64,000 nucleotides of DNA, from the NCBI GenBank assembly GCA_002438605.1, contig DJPR01000012.1:41142-105141 (forward strand), read 5' to 3'. The position numbers were made by a program, and so were the translations under genes. Every line of letters starts with the position of its first letter. The first letter of the stretch is position 1. The notes under the pieces were generated by a model. It was not told the origin of the DNA. It worked only from the letters and a program-made list of their open reading frames with translations, and searched no databases. The DNA comes from Ruminococcus sp. UBA6407 (GTDB lineage: Bacteria; Bacillota; Clostridia; Oscillospirales; Ruminococcaceae). Below are positions 27,729-37,367 of this stretch, piece after piece.

Positions 27729-28433
27729 ATGGAGAGTAAATTTGATTTAATTGACGAAAATTTGAAACGAATTAACTTTAATCTGAAAGAAGCAATGGCA
27801 AGATACAGAAAGGCTGATGAAAAAGTTAGACTTATGGCTGTAACCAAAACTGTTGCTCCCGAAATGATAAATTATGCAATTTCAAAGGGAATAGACCTTC
27901 TCGGTGAAAACAGAGTTCAGGAATATCAGGAAAAGAAAGACCAATACGATAAAAGTGCAGAGGTTCATTTTATCGGTCATCTTCAGACAAATAAGGTGAA
28001 GTATATAATAGATTCTGTTAATATGATTCAGTCTGTTGACAGTCTGAAACTTGCAAGGGAAATAAACAGGCTTGCCGAACAGAAAAACAAAGTAATGAAT
28101 GTGCTTTGTGAGGTCAATATCGGCGGAGAGGGCAGCAAAAGCGGCGTAAAGCCTGAAATGACCGAGGAACTGCTTTACAGTATGGCAGAGCTTGAAAACA
28201 TCAGGGTTTGTGGACTTATGACAATTCCGCCGCCTTGCAGCAATGAAAAATTTTTATGTGAAATGCAGCAGTTATATATTGACATTTCCAATAAAAAAAT
28301 ACATAATATAAATATGGATATTTTGTCGATGGGTATGACCTCCGATTATGTATCAGCGGTTAAATACGGTTCAACGCTTGTACGAATCGGAACAGGACTT
28401 TTCGGCAGTCGAACATATACTCAGCCTCAATAA
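27729..28433 (+). CDS. ylmE: YggS/YlmE family PLP homeostasis protein
   Basis: A 234-residue alanine racemase-like TIM barrel that binds pyridoxal phosphate and helps PLP homeostasis. The PLP lysine is in MAVTKTV. Further family signatures are LGENRVQEYQEK, HFIGHLQTNK, CEVNIGGEGSKSG and the phosphate-binding region SMGMTSDY. It is adjacent to sepF and ylmH, the usual Gram-positive division cluster order. No membrane or signal segments are present. Confidence 0.93.
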   Translation: MESKFDLIDENLKRINFNLKEAMARYRKADEKVRLMAVTKTVAPEMINYAISKGIDLLGENRVQEYQEKKDQYDKSAEVHFIGHLQTNKVKYIIDSVNMIQSVDSLKLAREINRLAEQKNKVMNVLCEVNIGGEGSKSGVKPEMTEELLYSMAELENIRVCGLMTIPPPCSNEKFLCEMQQLYIDISNKKIHNINMDILSMGMTSDYVSAVKYGSTLVRIGTGLFGSRTYTQPQ

Positions 28434-28490
28434 AAACCGCATTTGACGGCTGAATAAAATAAAATTGAAATGCGGAGAATGGAGAACAAA

Positions 28491-28925
28491 ATGAAAATTT
28501 TTGAAAACATTAAAGAATTTTTCTTTTCAGCAGATGATGATTACAACGATCAGAATGATGCGCCTATCCGTCACGACAGACAAAATGAAATTGACGATAT
28601 TCCGGTAGGCGACAGAAGAAATAAGGTTGTTAATATTCAGACAACAGCACAGCTTCAGGTTGTACTTGTTAAACCTGAGGTTTTCACAGATGCAAAGCAG
28701 ATTGCGGATCATCTTATTTCCAAGAAAACTGTTGTTCTTAACCTTGAAACAGCTTCTCCTGAAAACAAGAGAAGGATTATCGACTTCCTCGTAGGTGTAG
28801 CTTATGCTAACGGCGGTAGCCTTAAGCCTGTTGCTAACCTTACTTATATTATTACTCCTTACAATGTCGGATTTATCGGTGAAGACCTTGTAGGTGAGCT
28901 TGAAAACAACGGCGTTATAATTTAA
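28491..28925 (+). CDS. sepF: Cell division protein SepF
   Basis: FtsZ-interacting septum protein of 144 residues. The N-terminal amphipathic stretch (MKIFENIKEFFF) is the usual membrane-binding helix. After an acidic linker the C-terminal core has VVLNLETASPENKRRIIDFLVG and later YIITPYNVGFIG. The start at 28491 is supported by GGAG six bases upstream; two in-frame ATGs at 28470 and 28479 lack usable sites. The stop abuts the next start codon. Confidence 0.95.
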   Translation: MKIFENIKEFFFSADDDYNDQNDAPIRHDRQNEIDDIPVGDRRNKVVNIQTTAQLQVVLVKPEVFTDAKQIADHLISKKTVVLNLETASPENKRRIIDFLVGVAYANGGSLKPVANLTYIITPYNVGFIGEDLVGELENNGVII

Positions 28926-29693
28926 ATGAAAAATGAGAGCAGCATTGGTGAGGATAAGCTTCTGACTGCAAGAACAGAGGATTTGTTTTCAGCGTGTGAT
29001 AAGAATTTTATTCCGTCATGTTCATTTTTTCTTGATGAAAGACAATGCTTTGTTGCTGAAAGTGTGTGCAAAAAGCATTGTGAATTGAATTATGGCTTTT
29101 GGGGCGGACATGAAAATGCAGTCCGAAAGGTTTTGTGCGTTTACAACGATTATTTTATTGATTCATGGAAAAGTGAAACAGGGGTAAAATGTCTTACATT
29201 TAAATATCGCACTGAGGACAAGCTGACGCACAGGGATTTTCTTGGTTCGCTTATGGCTTTGCGTTTAAAACGTGAAACAATAGGCGATATTATAATTGGT
29301 GACGGTATAACTCAGATTTTTGTTACTGAAATTGCCTCAGTTCATATTATGAATGAACTTTGCAAGGTAGGAAAGGTCGGAGTAAGCATTTATGATGACA
29401 TTCCGTTTGAACTTGATGTAATTCAGGAATATGAGGATATTTCAGGTACGGTTTCATCTTTAAGGCTGGACAGCGTTTTGAGTCTGAGTATACATCAGAG
29501 CAGAGAGAAGTCGGCAAGGCTTATTCAGGCGTTGGGCGTTCAGCTCAATTATGTACAGGTAAATTCGGTTTCAAAGGAATTGAAATGCGGTGATGTTTTT
29601 TCCGTTAAAGGATATGGAAAATTTATTCTCAGCGATGTAACAGGTTTTTCAAAAAAAGGACGCATACACATAACAGTTCGTAAATATAAATAA
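28926..29693 (+). CDS. ylmH: YlmH family S4-domain RNA-binding protein
   Basis: A 255-residue cytoplasmic protein. The N-terminal part has the YlmH pattern (LTHRDFLGSLMALRLKRETIGDI), and the last ~70 residues form an S4 RNA-binding domain (SREKSARLIQALGVQLNYV). In Bacillus YlmH is linked to ribosome quality control. The ATG begins directly after the sepF stop codon, so translation is coupled. Order sepF-ylmH-divIVA is conserved in Firmicutes. Confidence 0.9.
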   Translation: MKNESSIGEDKLLTARTEDLFSACDKNFIPSCSFFLDERQCFVAESVCKKHCELNYGFWGGHENAVRKVLCVYNDYFIDSWKSETGVKCLTFKYRTEDKLTHRDFLGSLMALRLKRETIGDIIIGDGITQIFVTEIASVHIMNELCKVGKVGVSIYDDIPFELDVIQEYEDISGTVSSLRLDSVLSLSIHQSREKSARLIQALGVQLNYVQVNSVSKELKCGDVFSVKGYGKFILSDVTGFSKKGRIHITVRKYK

Positions 29694-29707
29694 GAGGTGA
29701 GTTTACA

Positions 29708-30370
29708 ATGATTACTGCAAAGGATATCAGAAATAAAAGATTTGAAAAGGCAGCATTCGGTTATAAGCAGGAGGAAATAGACGAATTTCTTGCTCAGCTT
29801 GAAAGCGAAATAGCAGAAATGGAAGCTGAAATGGCTGACAGCAACAATAAGATACAGATTCTTGCTGATAAGGTTCGTGAATATATGAAGGACGAGGACG
29901 CTCTCAAGGACGCTCTCCTCGGTGCACAGAAGCAGGGACATAAAGTAATTGCCGAAGCAAATGAAAAGGCAGAGGCTATTATTGCTGAAGCTCAGACTAA
30001 GGCAGATGCCCTCATTGATGAGGCTACAAAGCAGCACGATGCGGCAATGGAAAAGAACAGACTTGAAATAGAACACGAAAAGGAAGCTCTTATTGCTGCA
30101 CAAAAGCAGGTTTCAGACTTTAAAAAGAGCTTGTTTGATATGTACAAGAGCCACCTTGAGCTTATTTCTTCCATGCCTGAATCATTTGATGATGAAGATG
30201 AACAGCAGACTGCTGAAAGCATTATTGCTAAGAATGATGCAGAGGAAATTGCTGAAAAGGTTGCGGCAGGAGCAGACTCACAGCTTTCAGCAAAAACCAT
30301 AAAAAATGCTTATGAATCACGTTTCGGTGACCTTAAATTCGGTCAGAACGGACAGAACCCGGAAGAATAA
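29708..30370 (+). CDS. divIVA: DivIVA family cell division protein
   Basis: A 220-residue coiled-coil protein that marks curved membranes at poles and septa. The N-terminal lipid-binding domain is present (ITAKDIRNKRF, GYKQEEIDEFL), followed by long alanine- and glutamate-rich heptads with internally repeated KADA/KAEA-type segments. The C-terminal region is acidic. GAGGTGA precedes the ATG. Confidence 0.93.
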   Translation: MITAKDIRNKRFEKAAFGYKQEEIDEFLAQLESEIAEMEAEMADSNNKIQILADKVREYMKDEDALKDALLGAQKQGHKVIAEANEKAEAIIAEAQTKADALIDEATKQHDAAMEKNRLEIEHEKEALIAAQKQVSDFKKSLFDMYKSHLELISSMPESFDDEDEQQTAESIIAKNDAEEIAEKVAAGADSQLSAKTIKNAYESRFGDLKFGQNGQNPEE

Positions 30371-30399
30371 TTCTGTAATACAAGGATAAAAAATGTCGA

Positions 30400-30443
30400 A
30401 AGGAGGATTTTTCATAGCTTCCGTATGAAAAATCAAATCGAAA
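30400..30443 (+). promoter_or_regulatory. ileS translation-initiation hairpin
   Basis: AAGGAGG (30400-30406) is separated from the ileS ATG (30444) by a perfect 10-bp stem, GATTTTTCAT (30406-30415) with ATGAAAAATC (30425-30434), around a 9-base loop. If folded, the stem brings GGAG to nine bases from the ATG; unfolded, the spacing is 38 bases. No other ribosome-binding site is visible. The stem contains an out-of-frame ATG that would encode an 11-residue peptide overlapping the ileS start. Confidence 0.65.
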
Positions 30444-33218
30444 ATGGCACAGGACTATAATTCAACACTTAATTTACCGGCTACTGATTTTCCAATGCGA
30501 GGAAATCTGCCGAAAAGAGAGCCTGAAATCCTGAAAAAATGGGAGGACAGCAGGCTTTACTACAAAATGATTGAGAAGAATCAGGGCAAGCCTTCTTATA
30601 TACTCCATGACGGCCCACCTTATGCAAATGGTGAAATTCATCTTGGAACAGCACTTAATAAAACTCTCAAGGATTTTATAGTAAAGTATAAAAATATGAG
30701 TGGATTCTGTGCTCCTTATGTTCCCGGCTGGGATACTCACGGACTTCCGATCGAGCTTAAGGCGATGAAATCCATCGGCGTTGAAAATGGAGCAATTCCG
30801 CCTGTTGAGCTTAGAAAGCACTGTCGTGACTTTGCTATGACTCATGTAAAAAATCAGATGAAGCAGTTTAAGCGTCTTGGAACTCTTGGCGATTATGATG
30901 ACCCGTATCTGACTTTAAAGCATGAATATGAGGCTCGTCAGGTTGAAGTTTTCGGTAAAATGGCTAAGGACGGTTATATGTATAAGGGCTTAAAGCCTGT
31001 TTACTGGTGCCCTGACTGTAATACTGCCCTTGCTGAAGCTGAAATTGAATATTCAAATGACCCATGTCATTCAATTTATGTAAAGTTCAATGTAACTGAT
31101 GATAAAGGTCTGTTTACTGCTATGGGACTTGACCTTTCAAAAGTATTCTTCGTAATCTGGACAACAACAACATGGACAATTCCGGGCAACCTTGCAATTT
31201 GCCTTGGCCCTGATTATGACTATACTCTTGTACAGGTTGGCAATGAATATTATGTAATGGCGAATGAGCTTGTCAAGACCACAATGGAATCAGCAGGTAT
31301 TTCAGAATATAAAACAATAGGTCTTTTCAGAGGTTCAGAGCTTGAACATATAAAGACAAAGCACCCTCTTTATGACAGACTTTCTCCTGTAATTGTGGGT
31401 GACCATGTTACTCTTGAAAGCGGTACAGGCTGTGTTCATACAGCTCCCGGCTACGGTGTTGAGGACTTTGAGGTATGCAAAAATTATGATGATATCGGTA
31501 TCCTTGTTTGCGTTGACGCAAAGGGCAGACAGACTGCTGAAGCAGGCGAGTTTGAGGGAATGGATACTGATACTGCAAATAAAGCAATAGCAAAGAAGCT
31601 TGAAGAAGTTGGAGCTTTACTTGCTATTCAGAAAATCGTCCACCAGTATCCTCACTGCTGGAGATGCAACAGTCCTATTATTTATCGTGCAACTGAGCAG
31701 TGGTTCTGTTCAGTAAATGGTTTTAAGGACGAGGCTGTTAAGGCAATTGAAAGCGTTAAGTGGATTCCTGCATGGGGTGAGGACAGAATCAAGGGCATGG
31801 TTCGTGACAGAAGTGACTGGTGTATTTCACGTCAGAGAACATGGGGCGTTCCTATTCCTATTGTTTATTGCAAGGACTGCGGCAAGCCTATTGTAACAGA
31901 TGAAACAATTAAGGCAATTTCAGATATGTTCAAGGCTGAGGGTGCAGATGCATGGTGGATTAAAGAACCTGCTGAGTTTATTCCTTCAACAGTAAAATGT
32001 GAATGCGGATGCGGCGAATTTACAAAGGAATATGACATCATGGACGTTTGGTTTGACAGCGGCGTTTCTCATACAGCAGTAATGGAACAGCATAAGGGAC
32101 TTTCATGGCCTGCTGACCTTTATCTTGAAGGTGCAGACCAATACAGAGGCTGGTTCCAGTCATCACTTCTCACATCAGTTGTATATAAGGGTTCTGCTCC
32201 ATATAAGGCTGTCTGCACTCACGGCTGGGTTGTAGACGGTGAGGGCAAAACAATGCATAAGTCACTTGGAAACGGTATTGCTCCAAATGAAATTACAGAT
32301 GTTTACGGTGCTGATATTCTCAGACTTTGGGTTGCATCCTCTGATTACCACTCTGATATAAGAATTTCACAGCCTATTCTTAAACAGCTTTCTGAAGCAT
32401 ACAAGAAAATCAGAAATACAGCAAGATTTATTCTTGGAAACCTCGGAAACGGAAAAGGCTTTAATCCTGATACTGACTGCGTTTCAGATGACAAGCTTAC
32501 AGAGCTTGATAAGTGGGCATTAATGCGTCTTGATTCTCTCATTGATAAGGTTAATGAGGGCTACAATGCATTTGATTTCCACATTGCGTTCCATGCAATC
32601 CATAATTTCTGCGTTACAGATATGTCAAACTTCTATCTTGATATTATCAAGGACAGACTTTACTGCGAAAAGGAAGATTCTGAGGTAAGACGTGCGGCTC
32701 AGACTGCAATGTATCGAATTCTTAGTGCGGTTGCAAGACTTGCTGCTCCGATTATCTCATTTACAGCAGAGGAAATCTGGACATATATGCCTCATACATC
32801 AACAGATGATAAGGAGAGTATTTTCCTTAACCAGATGCCTGAAAAGTCAGGAATTGAATTTTCAGATGAATTTGTTTCAAAGTGGGAGTTTATTTACTCA
32901 ACAAGAGAAACTGTAAATAAGGTTCTTGAAGAAAAGCGAAATGAAAAGCTTATCGGTAAGTCACTTGAGGCTAATATTATTATTCACTGCGGTGAATCAC
33001 TTTATGAAAAGTACAATGCTCTTACAGAGGAGCTGAAAGATATACTTATCGTTTCAGGTGTTTCTGCATCTAAGGACGGAAATGATGAAGCTCCTGAAAT
33101 TGAGGTTATAAAGGCTGAGGGCGAGAAATGTGAACGCTGCTGGTCATATTCAAATACTGTAGGTTCAGACAGTGAGCATCCGACCCTCTGTGCAAGATGT
33201 GCAGCCGTTGTTAAATAA
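30444..33218 (+). CDS. ileS: Isoleucyl-tRNA synthetase
   Basis: Class I synthetase, 924 residues. The HIGH-type motif lies in GPPYANGEIHLG (about residue 55), and the KMSKS loop is KTMHKSLGN, a histidine variant common in Clostridia. The editing domain lies between them (includes WTTTTWTIPGNLA). A C-terminal zinc finger CERCWSYS...LCARC closes the protein. The start MAQDYNSTLN is typical of the family. No T-box is present upstream; expression seems to depend on the division operon and on the hairpin before the start. Confidence 0.98.
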   Translation: MAQDYNSTLNLPATDFPMRGNLPKREPEILKKWEDSRLYYKMIEKNQGKPSYILHDGPPYANGEIHLGTALNKTLKDFIVKYKNMSGFCAPYVPGWDTHGLPIELKAMKSIGVENGAIPPVELRKHCRDFAMTHVKNQMKQFKRLGTLGDYDDPYLTLKHEYEARQVEVFGKMAKDGYMYKGLKPVYWCPDCNTALAEAEIEYSNDPCHSIYVKFNVTDDKGLFTAMGLDLSKVFFVIWTTTTWTIPGNLAICLGPDYDYTLVQVGNEYYVMANELVKTTMESAGISEYKTIGLFRGSELEHIKTKHPLYDRLSPVIVGDHVTLESGTGCVHTAPGYGVEDFEVCKNYDDIGILVCVDAKGRQTAEAGEFEGMDTDTANKAIAKKLEEVGALLAIQKIVHQYPHCWRCNSPIIYRATEQWFCSVNGFKDEAVKAIESVKWIPAWGEDRIKGMVRDRSDWCISRQRTWGVPIPIVYCKDCGKPIVTDETIKAISDMFKAEGADAWWIKEPAEFIPSTVKCECGCGEFTKEYDIMDVWFDSGVSHTAVMEQHKGLSWPADLYLEGADQYRGWFQSSLLTSVVYKGSAPYKAVCTHGWVVDGEGKTMHKSLGNGIAPNEITDVYGADILRLWVASSDYHSDIRISQPILKQLSEAYKKIRNTARFILGNLGNGKGFNPDTDCVSDDKLTELDKWALMRLDSLIDKVNEGYNAFDFHIAFHAIHNFCVTDMSNFYLDIIKDRLYCEKEDSEVRRAAQTAMYRILSAVARLAAPIISFTAEEIWTYMPHTSTDDKESIFLNQMPEKSGIEFSDEFVSKWEFIYSTRETVNKVLEEKRNEKLIGKSLEANIIIHCGESLYEKYNALTEELKDILIVSGVSASKDGNDEAPEIEVIKAEGEKCERCWSYSNTVGSDSEHPTLCARCAAVVK

Positions 33219-33225
33219 ATACAGT

Positions 33226-33254
33226 CAGCCTGCTGCGGTAAAATCAGCAGGCTG
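33226..33254 (+). other. Hairpin between ileS and lspA
   Basis: Perfect 10-bp stem CAGCCTGCTG/CAGCAGGCTG, 9-base loop, no T run. Confidence 0.6.
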
Positions 33255-33276
33255 TGCTTGTTGAAAGGAAGAAACA

Positions 33277-33786
33277 GTGTTAGCAGTAATAATTATTCTT
33301 GGAATATTGCTTATCGGGATTGACCAGCTTGTAAAATACTGGGCAGTTACTTCTCTGGCTGAAAAGGGCTCGATTGATTTTCTTCATATCGGAGATTTTG
33401 ATATTATGCATCTGACCTATGTTGAAAACGACGGTGCGATTTTTGGGAGTATGTCAGGGCAGAGGTGGTTTTTAATAGGGATTCCTTTATTAATTATTGC
33501 AGCCGGCATAGTAATTCTTGCAAAAATGCACAAACGTTCAAAACTTTTGAATACATCAATCTTCCTCTTTATAACAGGCGGTATAGGCAATCTGATAGAC
33601 AGAATATATCATGGTTATGTAGTTGATATGTTTGATATACAGCTTTTCAAATTTGCGGTATTCAACGTAGCTGATATATACGTTACATTTGCAATGATTC
33701 TGCTCGTTATATATGGAATTTTTATAGATCCTAAAATTGAAAAGAGCAAAAAACTTTCAGAAAATGCAGGTTCAGATAATGAGTGA
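33277..33786 (+). CDS. lspA: Lipoprotein signal peptidase (signal peptidase II)
   Basis: A 169-residue membrane protease that cleaves prolipoproteins after diacylglyceryl transfer. It has four hydrophobic helices. The catalytic aspartates are in GNLIDRIYHG and FNVADIYVT, and DQLVKYW near the N terminus is typical. The start is GTG after AAAGGAAG. It would process the CapA-like and TraB-like lipoproteins of this window. Confidence 0.96.
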   Translation: MLAVIIILGILLIGIDQLVKYWAVTSLAEKGSIDFLHIGDFDIMHLTYVENDGAIFGSMSGQRWFLIGIPLLIIAAGIVILAKMHKRSKLLNTSIFLFITGGIGNLIDRIYHGYVVDMFDIQLFKFAVFNVADIYVTFAMILLVIYGIFIDPKIEKSKKLSENAGSDNE

Positions 33787-34693
33787 TTTGATTTCAACAG
33801 AGGTAACAGAAGAAAGTGCAGGACAGCGGCTTGACAGATTTTTAGCTCAGGAAATTGATAATCTTACACGTTCAGCCGTTCAGGGAATTATTGAAAAGGG
33901 AATGGTAAAGTGTTCAGGCAAAATCCTGCAAAAAAACTATAAGCTGAGAAAAGGCGATATTATAGAAACGGAAATTCCTGAACCTGAAGTTCTCGATGTT
34001 AAAGCCGAGAACATTCCTCTTGACATAATTTATGAGGATAGTGATTTGCTGGTTGTGAATAAGCCGAAAGGAATGGTTGTTCATCCTGCACATGGAAATT
34101 ACAATGGAACACTTGTTAATGCATTGCTTTATCACTGCAAGGACAGTCTTTCCGGGATAAATGGAGTAATCCGTCCGGGAATTGTCCACAGGATTGATAA
34201 AAACACAAGCGGACTTCTTATAGTAGCAAAAAATGACAATGCACATATTAAGCTTTCGGAACAAATAAAGGTTCACAGCTTTACAAGAGAGTATGAGGCT
34301 GTTGCTGTTTGTTCATTTAAGGAAACAGAGGGAACAATTGATGCTCCGATTGGCAGACATCACACAGACCGAAAAAAAATGTGCGTTACGCAGCAAAATT
34401 CAAAGAATGCGGTTACTCATTACAGTGTTATAAAGCAGTACGGCGGTTTTGCTCATTTAAAACTAAAACTTGAAACGGGAAGAACTCATCAGATAAGAGT
34501 ACATCTCTCATACATCGGGCATCCTGTTCTTGGCGATGATGTGTACGGAAAAGCATATAAAGGGCTTGACGGACAATGTCTGCATGCAAGAAAAATCGGA
34601 TTTATTCATCCTTCAACAAATGAATACATGGAGTTTGAAAGTCCGCTGCCTGATTATTTTGAAAGTATTTTAAGAAAAATAGGTAAAATGTAG
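33779..34693 (+). CDS. RluD-type 23S rRNA pseudouridine synthase
   Basis: A 304-residue protein of the RluA/RluD family. An N-terminal S4 domain (about residues 14-75) precedes the catalytic core with the active aspartate in IVHRIDKNTSGLL. The motif LETGRTHQIRVHL confirms the family. The ATG overlaps the lspA reading frame by eight bases, so the two are coupled. The exact uridine targets are not evident; the position beside lspA is that of the Bacillus rluD-type gene ylyB. Confidence 0.93.
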   Translation: MSDLISTEVTEESAGQRLDRFLAQEIDNLTRSAVQGIIEKGMVKCSGKILQKNYKLRKGDIIETEIPEPEVLDVKAENIPLDIIYEDSDLLVVNKPKGMVVHPAHGNYNGTLVNALLYHCKDSLSGINGVIRPGIVHRIDKNTSGLLIVAKNDNAHIKLSEQIKVHSFTREYEAVAVCSFKETEGTIDAPIGRHHTDRKKMCVTQQNSKNAVTHYSVIKQYGGFAHLKLKLETGRTHQIRVHLSYIGHPVLGDDVYGKAYKGLDGQCLHARKIGFIHPSTNEYMEFESPLPDYFESILRKIGKM

Positions 34694-34694
34694 T

Positions 34695-35516
34695 ATGTTT
34701 GAAGATATTTCAAAAGTAGTTCTGGTTACTGATATGGACGGAACTCTCCTTAACAGCAAAAAGGAGGTTACACCAAAAGACCGCAAGGCGATTGAGTATT
34801 TTATGAGTCTTGGCGGCAGATTTACGGTTGCTACGGGTAGAACAATTCAGTCATTTTCTCATTATTATGACTTGCTTGATTTAAGATTTCCTGTTATAAT
34901 GTTTAATGGGTCTGTAATATATGATAAATCAAAGGAGAAAGTGGTTTATACTGAATGCCTGCCAAAGCATGCGAGAAAAATTGCAATTGAAATTTTCAAT
35001 GAAATGCCACATATCGGAGGCGAGGTTCTCAAAACGTATGATACCTATGTATTCAGCAATACTGAATATGAGAAAAAACATACTGAAATATGCAAGGTAA
35101 CGCCAATATATAAAAGCCTGGAGGATATTCCGGACGGAGATTGGCAAAAGGTGTTGTTTGCAATGTCACCTGATGAAATAAGTGATATAATAAACCTTGT
35201 CAACGGAAAAAGCTACGATGGCGTTCGTTTTGTTAAATCTGCGGATATTTTCTTTGAAATGATAAAATCAGGTATTACAAAAGGCTCTGCACTTAAAATT
35301 TACAGACAGCTTGACGGAATGGAGGACTGCACATTTGTAGCGGCAGGTGATTATAATAATGACATTGAAATGCTGAAGGAAGCTGATTTGGGTGCAGCTC
35401 CGTTAAATGCTCAGCCTGAGGTAAAAGCCGCAGCTGATCTTGTTTTGCAGCATACTTGTGACAACGGTGCAATTGCAGAGCTTATTGAAGTTATTTTAGA
35501 AAAGTGTGGAATTTAA
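34695..35516 (+). CDS. Cof-type HAD phosphatase
   Basis: A 273-residue soluble phosphatase of the haloacid dehalogenase superfamily, IIB cap type. Motif I is VTDMDGTLLNS with the nucleophilic aspartate, motif II lies in FTVATGRT, and motif IV is AAGDYNNDIEML. Such enzymes act on sugar phosphates, flavin or PLP intermediates; the substrate is not predictable. It starts two bases after the rluD-like stop codon. Confidence 0.9.
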   Translation: MFEDISKVVLVTDMDGTLLNSKKEVTPKDRKAIEYFMSLGGRFTVATGRTIQSFSHYYDLLDLRFPVIMFNGSVIYDKSKEKVVYTECLPKHARKIAIEIFNEMPHIGGEVLKTYDTYVFSNTEYEKKHTEICKVTPIYKSLEDIPDGDWQKVLFAMSPDEISDIINLVNGKSYDGVRFVKSADIFFEMIKSGITKGSALKIYRQLDGMEDCTFVAAGDYNNDIEMLKEADLGAAPLNAQPEVKAAADLVLQHTCDNGAIAELIEVILEKCGI

Positions 35517-35519
35517 ACT

Positions 35520-35554
35520 AAGATAATACTGCAAATTATGCGGAATATTATCTT
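35520..35554 (+). terminator. Hairpin between the HAD and transketolase genes
   Basis: AAGATAATA pairs with TATTATCTT around a 17-base region containing CTGCAAATTATGCGG. The core is a weak match to the dispersed repeat. A T run is absent. Confidence 0.45.
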
Positions 35555-35571
35555 ATATATGGAGGTTATTT

Positions 35572-36411
35572 ATGGACGCAACAATCAAAAACCAGCTTGA
35601 AAAAACTGCATGTAAAGTAAGAATGGGCATTATTGAAGGAACTTACAATGCAAAATCAGGTCATCCGGGCGGTTCACTTTCAATTGCTGATCTGCTTACT
35701 TATCTTTATTTTGCAAAGCTCAACATTGATCCCAAAAATCCTGATATGAATGACAGGGACAGATTTGTCCTTTCAAAAGGTCATACAGCTCCTGCTCTTT
35801 ATTCAGTATTGGCTCAGAGAGGCTTTTTCCCTGAGGAAGAATTAAAGAACCTGCGTCATATCGGAGCACTTTTACAGGGACACCCATGTATACATATTCC
35901 TGGAGTGGATATGTCAAGCGGCTCACTCGGACAGGGTATTTCAGCAGCCTGCGGTATGGCTTTATCAGGTAAAATATCGAGCAAGGATTATAAGGTTTAT
36001 ACTGTTCTCGGTGACGGAGAAATTGAAGAAGGTCAGGTTTGGGAAGCAGCTATGTTTGCAGCTCATTACGGCCTTGATAATCTTGTTGCAATAGTTGATA
36101 ATAACGGACTTCAGATTGACGGCCCGATTACAGAGGTATGTTCACCTGAACCGATTACAGATAAGTTTGCAGCATTCGGCTGGCACGTTATTACAATGGA
36201 TGCTCATGATTTTGATGATATTGAAAGAGCTTTTGATGAAGCTGAAAAGATCAGCGGAAAGCCTGTTGCAATTATACAAAAGAGTGTTAAGGGCAAAGGC
36301 GTTTCATTTATGGAAAATCAGGTTTCATGGCATGGTACAGCACCTAATAAGGAACAATATGATATTGCAATGGCAGAGCTTAATCAGCGTTTAAAGGAAT
36401 TGGAGGACTAA
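35572..36411 (+). CDS. Transketolase, N-terminal subunit
   Basis: The 279-residue thiamine diphosphate-binding half of a split transketolase, which moves two-carbon units in the pentose phosphate pathway. SGHPGGSLS near residue 25 and the ThDP motif GDGEIEEG...NNGLQIDG are present. TATGGAGG precedes the ATG. The matching C-terminal subunit follows five bases downstream; split pairs are usual in Clostridia and Archaea. Confidence 0.96.
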   Translation: MDATIKNQLEKTACKVRMGIIEGTYNAKSGHPGGSLSIADLLTYLYFAKLNIDPKNPDMNDRDRFVLSKGHTAPALYSVLAQRGFFPEEELKNLRHIGALLQGHPCIHIPGVDMSSGSLGQGISAACGMALSGKISSKDYKVYTVLGDGEIEEGQVWEAAMFAAHYGLDNLVAIVDNNGLQIDGPITEVCSPEPITDKFAAFGWHVITMDAHDFDDIERAFDEAEKISGKPVAIIQKSVKGKGVSFMENQVSWHGTAPNKEQYDIAMAELNQRLKELED

Positions 36412-36416
36412 TTAAT

Positions 36417-37367
36417 ATGGCAGATATAATCAAAAAAGCTACCAGAGAAAGTTATGGCGAGGCTCTTAAGGAGCTTGCAGAAGAATTTGATAATTTAGTC
36501 GTTCTTGACGCTGACCTTGCGGCAGCTACTAAAACAGGCATTTTTAAGAAAGCATATCCAGACAGATTTTTTGACTGCGGTATTGCAGAAGCAAATATGA
36601 TGGGAGTAGCCGCAGGTCTTGCAACAACAGGAAAAATTCCTTTTGCAAGTACATTTGCAATGTTTGCAGCAGGCAGAGCATATGAAATTGTAAGAAATTC
36701 TATCGGATATCCGCATCTTAATGTGAAAATTGGTGCAACTCATGCAGGAATTTCAGTAGGCGAGGATGGTGCAACTCATCAGTGCAACGAGGACATTGCG
36801 TTAATGAGAACTATTCCTGGAATGACAATTATAAATCCTGCTGATGATGTAGAGGCAAAGCAGGCTGTTAAAGCAGCAGCTAAGCTTGACGGCCCTGTAT
36901 ATCTTCGTTTCGGACGTCTTGCGGCTCCTGTTTTCAATGATGAGAAAACATATAAATTTGAGCTTGGCAAGGGTATAACATTAAAAGACGGCAGTGATAT
37001 TACAATCATAGCAACAGGATTAATGGTTTCAGAAGCACTTGAAGCTGCAAAACAGCTTGAGTCTGACGGAATATCTGCAAGAGTAGTAAACATTCATACT
37101 ATTAAGCCGATTGATAAAGAGCTTATTTGCAAATGTGCAAAGGAAACAGGTGTACTTGTAACAGTTGAGGAGCATAGTATAATCGGCGGACTTGGTTCTG
37201 CTGTTGCTGATGCAGTAACAGAATGCTGTCCTGTACCTGTTGTTAAAATCGGTGTAAATGATGAATTCGGATATTCAGGTCCTGCTGTAGAATTATTAAA
37301 GAAATTCGGACTTTGTGCTGAAAATATAATTTCAAAAACTAAAGAGGCAGTAAAGCTAAAGAAGTAA
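36417..37367 (+). CDS. Transketolase, C-terminal subunit
   Basis: The 316-residue pyrimidine-binding and C-terminal half of transketolase. The catalytic glutamate for ThDP is in CGIAEANMMGVAAG. ATHAGISVGEDGATHQ and the transketolase C-terminal domain (VVTVEEHSIIGGLG-like) follow. GGAGGAC lies within the end of the preceding gene, so translation is coupled. A hairpin terminator follows at 37501. Confidence 0.96.
   Translation: MADIIKKATRESYGEALKELAEEFDNLVVLDADLAAATKTGIFKKAYPDRFFDCGIAEANMMGVAAGLATTGKIPFASTFAMFAAGRAYEIVRNSIGYPHLNVKIGATHAGISVGEDGATHQCNEDIALMRTIPGMTIINPADDVEAKQAVKAAAKLDGPVYLRFGRLAAPVFNDEKTYKFELGKGITLKDGSDITIIATGLMVSEALEAAKQLESDGISARVVNIHTIKPIDKELICKCAKETGVLVTVEEHSIIGGLGSAVADAVTECCPVPVVKIGVNDEFGYSGPAVELLKKFGLCAENIISKTKEAVKLKK

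Noticed and set aside
29549..30103. 184-codon minus-strand frame over ylmH/divIVA
   Set aside because: It lies opposite two clear genes, has no ribosome-binding site and shows no recognisable motif.
30371..30443. T-box riboswitch before ileS
   Set aside because: The gap is only 73 bases, with no specifier loop or T-box motif.
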